NCBI GenBank assembly: GCA_956465555.1
Contig: OY101120.1
Span: 1,054,001 to 1,118,000 of the forward strand
DNA from: Nitzschia sp. pyKryTriq1
Taxonomy: Eukaryota > Bacillariophyta > Bacillariophyceae > Bacillariales > Bacillariaceae
Length of the DNA: 64,000 nt
Direction of reading: 5' to 3'
A model generated the notes under the pieces. The model was not told the origin of the DNA, did not search any database, and saw only the letters and a list, made by a program, of their open reading frames with translations. Shown piece after piece: positions 52,595-61,326 of the stretch; within the stretch, counting starts at the first letter, position 1, and each line of letters starts with the position of its first letter. The position numbers and the translations under genes are program-made.

Positions 52595-54685
52595 ATGGCA
52601 ACGTTGATCGATCACATGAGATCCTCTTCCAAACTCGATAACAACGGGGAACTTCCAGCGTTTGCTTCGGGAGGAAACCGATTCGTGGACGAGTCGCCGG
52701 CTTCTCTTCATACTAGCCACAAACAAGCCATACCAGTTGGCTTTGAAAGGGCCGCAGAAGATCAGCCTCAGTATCAAGCGTTCTCTGCCATCCCAGAAAA
52801 TAATAATCCAACGAGTAATCTTTCGCACCATCTCGCTGCAGCAATTAAGGGGAGTAACTCTTCCGCTGGTGTGACTGGAACTGTTAATGGGAACACCTTC
52901 GTAAACAACGAAAAACAGCCGACGCCGACAAAGGAAAATATACACAGCTCTCCCGCCGAATCTTCCACGGGGACCCCTCTTCTCACTGAATCTACAATGT
53001 CCCTACAAGAGATTTTTGATCACGATGATTTTGGGCCTTCGGGTTCTGAGGCATATGCTCAGGGCGAGCAACCGATCGCAGAGGAAGGTGGGCAAAGCAA
53101 TAGCGGAGAGCACGGGGACGACGAATGGTTTAATGGAGATGGAGGTATTTTGGATAAAGAGGACCACCCCGCCTTTACTCCTCCTTTGTCTCTTTATGCC
53201 GGTTCAGGGACAAAGTATGGTGGTGGTCCTCCACTAGCAGGCTTGCAGGAATCGAGTACTCCTTCATCTGTCTGCTCATCAGGGGTGAACACTCCAGTGT
53301 CCAGCATACTTTCAGTAGGGGAAGGGCAACCTAGCTCCGTGGGGAGTAATGCCACAGGCAGCACGCCTCGCAATCGACCCCTTCTCTACAGCGCTATTGG
53401 ATCTTTGGAAACATTTAATGCAGGATCCTATAGGGATTTGCGCAACCGAGTGGGACCGCGTCGAGATTTTAGTAAAATTGGAAGTGCGCAAACTACCTTG
53501 ATCCCACCCGTTACGACAGTACCAGGAGCAGCAAGGACTGCTACGTCTCGCACTCTCTTGGCAGTCGACAGTCAAGCACTACCGCAGGAGAGTCAGACAA
53601 GGACATCTTCTTCGAGATCCAATGCTTCCACTAGAGCCACTCCAACGGCGTCAAACCGTAAGCCCAACACAGATAAAGAGTCAGGAGAGGGGAAGCCGAC
53701 ACAGGACTCCAAGCCTTCTGCTTTGAGAAAGGCTTCGCCCACTACAGAGTCGTCCAAAAAGAAAGGAAAAGGCAGGAAAGTATCCATCAAGAAGCAAGAC
53801 CTTCAAAAGAAACCGGTTGAGATGTTTCGGCCATCTTGTGATGCATACACACCCCGTATCGAGAAGAAACGTATTCAATACCGAAAGGCGGAGATGCGGA
53901 CACCCGTGCAGAAAATGGCATCGCCCATGGGGACTCTTTCGAGGCCTAACTTTCGGGATGCCTTGCGTCGTGTGGCAATGATCATGCATCAACATATTGT
54001 GAAGATCGAAAGGCGTTTTGAGGGAGCCGACGTTGGAAAAGATGACCATAGCCTCTTCAAAAACTCTATGCGGGAGACTTTTTCAGAAGATAATTATTGC
54101 ACACCCACTTACAAGTGCACAATGGTCCGGATTCCCATGGCACGTCCAGGTATGGTTTATGGTCTTCGAAAGATCAAGATAAAACCGGCGATTCCGTCTG
54201 AAGAAGAAATTTATGAGTTCGGTCATCAGCTTTTCAAGGCGGTGCAGCTTTCTTCGGAATGCTCCATCGTCTGCCTCATTTACGTGGAGCGTCTCATGGA
54301 GGTGGCCAAGGTACCCCTTCTGGCCAATACTTGGAGACCTATCTTCATGTGTGGCTTGCTGCTGGCATCCAAAGTCTGGCAAGACTTGAGCTCATGGAAC
54401 ATTGAATTCGCCAGTGTCTATCCTCAGTATTCACTGGACGCAATCAATCGCCTCGAACTCAACTTCCTTCGGAACGTCAAGTGGGATCTTTATATCTCGA
54501 CTAGTCTGTATGCCAAATACTACTTTGCGTTACGATCATTGGTTGAGAAGGTAGATTTTCGGCAACGTTACAATCGCATGGTTGGTGGTGTTGACAGTGT
54601 GGCACAATCGGAAGCCTTGAAGATTTCCAAACGAACCGAACAAATCAAAGAAGAAGCAATTTTGCAGCTAAGCAGAAGCATGTAA
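52595..54685 (+). CDS. Cyclin-Y-like (Pcl/PHO80-type) cyclin with long disordered N-terminus
   Basis: Single exon, 696 residues. About 480 residues of Ser/Thr/Pro-rich, low-order sequence precede one cyclin box. The box matches cyclin Y and its CDK14/16 partner-binding relatives: LFKAVQLSSECSIVCLIYVE then RLMEVAKVPLLANTWRPIFM, LLLASKVWQDLSSWNIEFAS, INRLELNFLRNVKWDLYIST and SLYAKYYFALRSLVEK (human: LASKVWDDQAVWN, SSVYAKYYFDLRSLAE). The N-terminal half is about 350 residues longer than human cyclin Y and carries many SP/TP sites, likely phosphorylated. Animal cyclin Y tethers a CDK to the plasma membrane by N-myristoylation; this N-terminus (MATLID) lacks the needed Gly2. Confidence 0.85.
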   Translation: MATLIDHMRSSSKLDNNGELPAFASGGNRFVDESPASLHTSHKQAIPVGFERAAEDQPQYQAFSAIPENNNPTSNLSHHLAAAIKGSNSSAGVTGTVNGNTFVNNEKQPTPTKENIHSSPAESSTGTPLLTESTMSLQEIFDHDDFGPSGSEAYAQGEQPIAEEGGQSNSGEHGDDEWFNGDGGILDKEDHPAFTPPLSLYAGSGTKYGGGPPLAGLQESSTPSSVCSSGVNTPVSSILSVGEGQPSSVGSNATGSTPRNRPLLYSAIGSLETFNAGSYRDLRNRVGPRRDFSKIGSAQTTLIPPVTTVPGAARTATSRTLLAVDSQALPQESQTRTSSSRSNASTRATPTASNRKPNTDKESGEGKPTQDSKPSALRKASPTTESSKKKGKGRKVSIKKQDLQKKPVEMFRPSCDAYTPRIEKKRIQYRKAEMRTPVQKMASPMGTLSRPNFRDALRRVAMIMHQHIVKIERRFEGADVGKDDHSLFKNSMRETFSEDNYCTPTYKCTMVRIPMARPGMVYGLRKIKIKPAIPSEEEIYEFGHQLFKAVQLSSECSIVCLIYVERLMEVAKVPLLANTWRPIFMCGLLLASKVWQDLSSWNIEFASVYPQYSLDAINRLELNFLRNVKWDLYISTSLYAKYYFALRSLVEKVDFRQRYNRMVGGVDSVAQSEALKISKRTEQIKEEAILQLSRSM

Positions 54686-54906
54686 CAATTTTCACAAGAC
54701 AGCCCAGGGTTGAGCAGCACCTTTCCCAAGTGATGAACGTTCAATCGGACTACCCAATGATCAATCTGTGTACGTACGAACGTACACCACTCAAAATCAT
54801 TTAGTCTCCATAATCCCTGTTCTAGCTAGCTTGTGCATGCAATTGGCAATATTTCCCTACGCTCCCCATGGACACGACACGTCGACCAAGGACTACACAG
54901 CTGTGA

Positions 54907-56325
54907 TCACCTTTGATTTGCCAAATTGTTAGCCTCATCCTCTGACAATACGTTTGCTAGGCGCTTCTCCACCGATTTGGACCGGAGTCTCGCAATGATT
55001 CTTTCTTTCGTGCGAAGACGTTCTTCTAGTCGAGAGATTTCGGCTATGTAGTCGTCCAAATTCGTCTCGAGTATGTGATATTGCTTGCTCTTCTCGGTGG
55101 CATCCATGTCTCCAGAAATTGCCTTTATTTCAATCTGAAGAGCAGTGATCTTTTCTTCGAGGGATTCATTTTTGCGATTCAAGAGACAGGTGTCTCGTTC
55201 ATATTTTTCTACCACTTTGTTCATCATGTCTGTTGTGGTTTCCAATTTCTCTTTGAGATTGGACATCAATTGATTGTAATTGATATTTTCTGTTTCCAGG
55301 AGCTGCATCCTTGTCATGACATGGTTTGATAGAGGAAGTCCCGCTTTTCGTTTTTCATTCTCGTCGTCTGGGCAGTTGTCTTCAATTTTCAGCCCCATCC
55401 TTTTCTCATGTTGGTTTGGGGCTGATGCTGCGGCGCTTTCGAGTGTTTGTATCCTTGCAAGATACTCAGAGCGTTCTTGTTCTAATTGTGCAATCTTCTG
55501 TTTTGCAGAAATATACATGTTTTCGATATTCTCCAGATCTGAGATTAACTTCGCCGTGTACTTTTGAGAGGAGCTCTCACTCTCGTAACTTGATGACTCA
55601 CAAAGAGTGTCTTTGTGGATTTGGCGCAGTGCTTGCTTGTCCAGCTCCTTTCGATATTTCTGGTAGGAAATGAATTTGAAATCGTGAACTTCCAATCTGA
55701 CTTCCAGTTCCGTCGTTCGACGATTTGCTTCAGCTAGATCATCACTCATTCTCTGGAGTCTCCTATCTCGCTCTGCGAGCTTCAGCTCGAGAATGTCAAT
55801 TCGCTGATCTCGTGTCGGGACGAATGGTTTCCTTGTCGCATCACATGATGTTTCGTCAGCTTTGCCGGGTCTTTTGAGAGATCTTTCGTCGCCTCCCTTT
55901 TGTTTGTAGGCTTTGACGTCAACTCGAGCCTGATCAAGTTGTATTTGAAGTTCTTTTACTTTTTCTTCTTTGGTTCTTGATGTATCGAGTAACATCATAT
56001 CGGCTTGTGCCAATTCTTTTCGTTTAAGGCAGCGTTGTCGGATGAGGTGGAAAATATTGTCCGATTCTCCACTACTGTCGCCTGTGTCTGGACTGCTCTC
56101 TCTTTCTTCAATAATATCCTGTCTAACTTTTGTTCGCATCATTTTGTCTCTCAGATCTCGTAATCGATCACTAAAATCATTTCGCTTCCCCCCTCTTTCA
56201 GCTAATCGATCCGCCAATTTCACAACACCGTTTTCATTGCCACGTAATATTTCGCTCTCTGATACAAGCATTTCGGCGTCATCTCTTCCCTCCTCTCCCG
56301 AATGTGAACCTACAATATTCGACAT
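54907..56325 (-). CDS. Coiled-coil protein, unknown function
   Basis: Single exon, 472 residues from ATG 56323-56325. Heptad-rich helices run through most of the chain (KVKELQIQLDQARVDVKAYK, DILELKLAERDRRLQRMSDD, LISDLENIENMYISAKQKIA, LEEKITALQIEIKAISGDMD), broken by acidic or Ser-rich linkers. It ends in a helix LEERLRTKERIIARLRSKS. No motor, GTPase or membrane part is present. It could be a centrosomal, cytoskeletal or vesicle-tether component, but nothing in the sequence decides. An upstream in-frame extension to 56382 starts with a non-ATG codon. Confidence 0.7.
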   Translation of the reverse strand: MSNIVGSHSGEEGRDDAEMLVSESEILRGNENGVVKLADRLAERGGKRNDFSDRLRDLRDKMMRTKVRQDIIEERESSPDTGDSSGESDNIFHLIRQRCLKRKELAQADMMLLDTSRTKEEKVKELQIQLDQARVDVKAYKQKGGDERSLKRPGKADETSCDATRKPFVPTRDQRIDILELKLAERDRRLQRMSDDLAEANRRTTELEVRLEVHDFKFISYQKYRKELDKQALRQIHKDTLCESSSYESESSSQKYTAKLISDLENIENMYISAKQKIAQLEQERSEYLARIQTLESAAASAPNQHEKRMGLKIEDNCPDDENEKRKAGLPLSNHVMTRMQLLETENINYNQLMSNLKEKLETTTDMMNKVVEKYERDTCLLNRKNESLEEKITALQIEIKAISGDMDATEKSKQYHILETNLDDYIAEISRLEERLRTKERIIARLRSKSVEKRLANVLSEDEANNLANQR

Positions 56326-57073
56326 GTTGACGATAATGCTGTAGAAGATCCTCGTTTTGATTATTCCTGACCAATTCGTCAATTATTCGATTCCTGAGAA
56401 AGGCGGAATGAGGACGGTGGATTTTATGGATACTTGTCAGGACAATACTTGTACGGTATCCATACGGGTTCAAAAAAATTGTGATAGATAGAGCGCCGTC
56501 TCGCTGATTTTGACGGCCGCCTCTATGCAATACTCCAGAGATGTAGAAAGCATTTTCATAGTAACTATATTTCGTTAAGTACCAAAGGTGGAAATCCTTA
56601 AACAACACATACATTGCTGACATTCGAGGCATAGGTAAGAACTTGGTAAAAATGGGTATGATTTATTTTTATCGATCCATCCGATTGATTTTATCGGGCG
56701 GCGGTACTGCCAAGGTACCGGTACGTACAGTACTGCGGCGTAGTAGACGATGGATGATCGACTGATGTACGAGTGAGTACAGTACTTGTACCGGGTGCAC
56801 CGCTGCGGTACCAGAGGTACCAGGTACAGTGTACCAGGTATCGGTACGTACATACCGGTAGACCACTGCTCATGTCGGGACGACGACGACGACGACGACT
56901 ACTCTCAACTCTCAAGACTCAAGATCTTGGTCTAACATATATCCAACTCGCCTTTAGATGAGACTAACCACCGAAACCAAAAAGGTAATCGAGATTGAAT
57001 AGTAGAGAGTGGATCCGCTCCAGGGAGACTAAGACAAAGAGACCACTGTGGTCGACCTCCGCGGTCCAACAAG
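56326..57073. other. Intergenic with GTAC and CGA repeats
   Basis: Divergent region between the coiled-coil and FkbM genes. Holds a dense GTAC/CCGG cluster (56715-56863) and a CGA run (56878-56899). No gene recognised. Confidence 0.5.
56715..56863. repeat. Dense GTAC/CCGG palindromic cluster
   Basis: Repeated GGTACC, CCGGTAC, GTACGTAC and GTACAGTAC motifs over about 150 bases upstream of the FkbM gene, many self-complementary. Confidence 0.6.
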
Positions 57074-58102
57074 ATGAGAAAGGTGGTACCAAGGAGCCGT
57101 TGGATCATACGATCGATATGCTATGTGAACCTCGCGGCTGCTCTCCTTTACATCCATTTAAGCATTGAGTCGTCCCCTTGGCTCCAGGACCTTCGAATGG
57201 AAAACTCTGTTGACAACGTGAAAGAGGGATTGCAAGTAGAGAGAATTATGGTCACATCGAAGACAAAACCTCCTTTCAAGATATGGCTTTTCCCTCCCCA
57301 AGATGATATCATTTCAAAAAAGATCGAACAGTCAGGGAAGTACGAGCCCGAAGAAACTGCCTTCATAGAATACGTAGCGTCTACTATGCATGGGTCAGGT
57401 GGGTGGGCGGTGGATATTGGCGCCAACATAGGCTTTCATTCTCTTCACATGGCGGCATTGGGGATGAAAGTCGTCGGCTTTGAGCCTTCGCCGGATACTG
57501 CGTCGTTGTTAGAGCAATCCATTAAAGAAAATGGATTTGATGGTACGAGGGGGGGGTCTATTCAAATAATTCAGGCTGCAGCTGCAGAAAGTTCGGGCTT
57601 GGGTCGCCTGGTCCGCCATCATGACTCGCCAGGGATGACGATTCTACAACGCAACGGTGATTCAAGCTCGTTGCCGTTTGGGGTTGAAGATATCATTGCG
57701 GATGACATCCCACTTGTTCGACCCGAAGCAAGCCTTGCCAATATCATAACGAAAGACGGGACACCTTTACAGCTGCTCAAGGTGGATGCCGAAGGTTACG
57801 AGCTACACGCTTTCAGAGGAGTCAATCTTGACAGATTTCCGTTCCGATTTGTCACGTTTGAGTTTTTCCCCGAACTGCTTTGGAAAGCAGGCCAAACTGA
57901 TCCACTAGATTTGCTCAACTACATCAACTCGTTTGGTTATGTCTGTGCAATGCATCCAAAATCTCTGAAAGACGAAGAAAACCTCCTTTGCACACCGGAC
58001 GAGTTCCAAGCATGGTACGAGGGCACCATCGTCCCGGCGTACGAGAACTCGAGCAAGTTCCATTTGAACATATATTGCCTCAAGCGAGACAAAGTACGAT
58101 GA
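57074..58102 (+). CDS. FkbM-family methyltransferase, type II membrane protein
   Basis: Single exon, 342 residues. A signal anchor near residues 11-30 (IIRSICYVNLAAALLYIHLS) suggests a Golgi or ER luminal enzyme. The SAM-binding core is clear: GGWAVDIGANIGFHSLHMAA, then KVVGFEPSPDTASLLEQSI, and the FkbM signature LLKVDAEGYELHAFRGV followed by FEFFPELLWKAG. FkbM-type enzymes O-methylate sugars or polyketides; in eukaryotes with this anchor a glycan or lipid substrate in the secretory path is the usual guess, inferred here. Length and domain order match Methyltransf_21 proteins. The acidic C-terminus has no extra domain. Confidence 0.85.
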   Translation: MRKVVPRSRWIIRSICYVNLAAALLYIHLSIESSPWLQDLRMENSVDNVKEGLQVERIMVTSKTKPPFKIWLFPPQDDIISKKIEQSGKYEPEETAFIEYVASTMHGSGGWAVDIGANIGFHSLHMAALGMKVVGFEPSPDTASLLEQSIKENGFDGTRGGSIQIIQAAAAESSGLGRLVRHHDSPGMTILQRNGDSSSLPFGVEDIIADDIPLVRPEASLANIITKDGTPLQLLKVDAEGYELHAFRGVNLDRFPFRFVTFEFFPELLWKAGQTDPLDLLNYINSFGYVCAMHPKSLKDEENLLCTPDEFQAWYEGTIVPAYENSSKFHLNIYCLKRDKVR

Positions 58103-58237
58103 GACCAGCCTAGCAGAGCAATTACATCTAGCTCGTAATACAGTTCTCCAGAGTACGAAAACTCTATTACGAAGAAGTTGATTATTTAACTTATCTATGA
58201 AACCAATTTCCAATAGTTGGAAGTTGTGCCCGGCTGG

Positions 58238-60627
58238 TTACTCTGTCCACTGATTGGGCGCTCGATATTGCTCGCGAGGTTGCGGTCCTCGCGAAGGGTG
58301 TTCAATCTCGAGAGACAAGGAATTTGATTCAGGAGTATTTTCATTTTCGGAATGGTTTTCGTCGTCACTATCTAGTGGTTCGCTCATTAGCCTGTGCGTC
58401 AAGGTGCTGCCCGCAATGTGTCCGCCCCCGTTGGGATCACCCCGCTTGACCGTTATGTAGGTTAGAGCCCCGAACACGAAGAGCGTAAAGACGATCGATG
58501 ACGACGTCATGGCTTTCAGCTCTGCCTTATACTTGGACCCTACTTTCGTGACCGCGTCCCATACTGGAATGTTTTCCACCAAAGCAAAGGAGACAGCCCC
58601 CCGCACCCCGGACAACAATAGAATCAGTTGAGTCTTTCGATCCAGGTAGACCCTGGTATGGCTACCAACCGAATCATCGTCGTCGGCCAGGTTAATTTGC
58701 CGAATGCCTCGGAAGCACTTGAGAATTCGATTTTCGACGTCCAAAAACACTGCAGCGTTAATGAGAAAAGACAGGGCAACAACCATGATTGCTCGGCTCG
58801 TCACACAACTCAAAATTGCCGTCATGTTCAAACGTAGGTTCCAGACATTGTCAGAAAATAAGAACAGGCCCAGATAAGCGAAGATGGCCGTTTCCATGAT
58901 TGTTGCAATCACATGAGCCACAAAGCCTACATGATTCCGCGACCGCGACAAGATATGACCACGGCCACTGAAAGCTTTGCCCAGTGCACACTGAAATTCC
59001 GCCCATCGATCCACTTGTGGTTGGATGGCGACACCATGTTCGTCCTCGCTTCGCATGGCCATGTATTCCATCCAGCTAGTTTCTTCAGACTGAAATCCAC
59101 CGACTACGAAATAGTCCATGAAAAATCCCATCACCATGATGGCAATGATTCCCGAGCACCCCGTTGCTTCGGCGATGTAGTATGGAATAAGAGCCCAGCA
59201 GAAGAATATAGCTACTTCGGTGACAGCAGTCTGCTGACCACGAAGTCCGTAGAAATAGAGCGTGCAACAGATCCCTACCCCGAGACCAGTGCCGATAGAT
59301 CCAAAAAGGACAGCGGCAAAATGCTTGGCCATTTCTTGATAAGCGGATTCGCTAAGTTCAATACCGTCGTCTCCAAGGTAGGACTTGAGAGTATCAAACA
59401 AAACAATGGCGACTCCATCATTCAAGAGCGACTCCCCAAAGATCAGAGTGTACAAAGTATCCGTCTGACTCACCCCAACACCAGCTAGGATGCTCAAGGT
59501 GGCAACAGGATCAATCGAAGCAATCAAAGATCCAAATACCAACGAGTCAAGGAGAGGCAGATGTCCTTGGTTGCCCCACTGAGAGACTTGGTGGGTAATC
59601 CAACCAATAGCAATAGCTGAAAATGCCGTTCCAAGCCCAGCAAATGCGAGAATAGGGAGCAAGTCTCTCCTAAAGGCCCGTTTATCAATGGATAACGCAG
59701 CTTGGAAGATAATCGGCGGCAGCATAATTTGTAGAAAAAGCTCGTTATCAAAGCTCAGCCGACTACCCACAAAGGTCGAGTCAAAGAGTCGGAGAATTCC
59801 TCCAACAAACGTACCCACAAGAATGAAGGCACAGGCATCAGGCAGCCACCCAACGTGAGCTCGCTTAAGACACGCCTTGATCATCGTGCACACTAGCATG
59901 ACCAGCATGATTGCCAGTAATCGAACAGAGTGGTATTCTCCCGAAGTTTCCTCACAGTTTCTTAGGTACAAACGTTCGATAGCGTCGCAACACTAAAAAT
60001 AATATCAAACGACGACAACAACACGTTAGATACACCATGGTCAACATCGCTGACAGTCAGGATTCATTCCTACAACTTCCAACGTCTAGTCGCACACAGA
60101 AGACAGACGACTCCTCCGGATGGACCTACACTACGTACCTCCCAGTTTTCAAAGAAATCGTCAATATAAAGGTCATCGTTTGCGCTCTCGTTCCGTTTTC
60201 GAAAATCATTGTACTGGGCGGCAGGATCATCGTCTTTACAATCCGCGGCATTGAAAGCATTCTTGAAGGCCTGGCACTCGTCGTTGGCGTCCGTGGTTCC
60301 GTTGAGAAATTGGTACAGGTAATGCTTGCAAGTCGCGGATCGCGTTGCGTCGTCTGTAATGTCCAGAGCGTCTCCCTCCTCAGCAGTCTTTTCGTCTTCG
60401 AAGAGGTTACGCTGGGGAGTTGACGGGTTACTAATATGGGACGAAAAGACGGTGGGCTGGAGGATTCTTCGTTGCCGCGTCTGCAGTTGCTTTCCTCCTC
60501 GTCCTCCTCCTTCGTTCCAAGACACTAAAGCTGCCAACACCAGGGCCATGAACGCCAACGAAAGTACCGATGTCACCAAGGAGGCCGCCGCACCCTGGGA
60601 CTTTTCCTTTTTTATGGACGACCCCAT
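58238..60627 (-). CDS. Na+/H+ exchanger (NHE/CPA1) with extra cysteine-rich N-terminal exon
   Basis: Two exons, 60627-60139 and 59992-58238, GT-AG intron of 146 bases, phase 0, 747 residues. Exon 1 gives a membrane anchor (ASLVTSVLSLAFMALVLAAL) and a luminal or extracellular region with Cys and N-glycosylation sites (CKHYLYQFLNGTTDANDECQ); the splice places ENWE next to CCDAIERLYLRNCEET. Exon 2 is the exchanger with about twelve helices: LQIMLPPIIFQAALSIDK, GSLIASIDPVATLSI, IFGESLLNDGVAIVLFDTL with the ion-binding Asp, and LLLSGVRGAVSFALVE. It moves Na+ or K+ against H+ to set pH and salt. The joined exon is supported by frame and by the lack of any ATG at the start of exon 2. The C-terminal tail is short and acidic. 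Confidence 0.85.
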
Positions 60628-61326
60628 GATTTAAATTTTGATTTATATGAACACTCCTCCAAACTCACGCGAAACACGAATCAAGCAATCCGTTGGGCTT
60701 TTCTTGCACCACTTTCTATATTCGCTCGGGAAGCAAAACTGGGTATCGACGACGTTGCTTTCCTTTCTTCTTCAAAAATCAGCTACGAGTCAGCGGCAAG
60801 TGATCCTACTATTGAGCAAACACCTTTGATATAACCACAAAAGCATAAGAAATATTTCTTTCAACTTTTTTCAACTCGTTCTGTTTCGAGTTTCGATGAT
60901 TCACTCGACGATAATAGTGCTTGTCTGTTTTCTTTCTTGCGCTGCATCCTTGTTGTCCGATATGGTTCGACAATTATCGAACTAAAATAATAATGTCCTT
61001 GCCCTCTCGCTAGTTTTACGTGCACCGCTTCCCGCCGCGTGGCACTCTCTCGCTCGCTATGTAGCTCTCACTCTCGCGACGACGCGACGCTAAATAGAGC
61101 ACGCACGCACCTACATACTGTCATGTCGCCATCACCCACCATTTTTTCTTCTTTCCCGCGGACTTCCATCTTCCATCTCCCCCATCACAACAACACATCT
61201 ACATCTGACTCACACACTCATTCATTCCTTTCTACTCGAGATAGTCTCATAAATCTACATCTATCAAGCTCCGATCAGACATACAGTATCATTTATTCAG
61301 AGCAACGCACAACGACGGCACAGCAG
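60628..61326. other. Divergent promoter region
   Basis: Between the exchanger and the plastid acidic protein. Contains a CTCTCGCGACGACGCGACG patch near 61065-61090. A frame open from 61039 joins the next gene but its residues are Ser/Thr/His low complexity; ATG 61327 is preferred. No other gene recognised. Confidence 0.45.
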
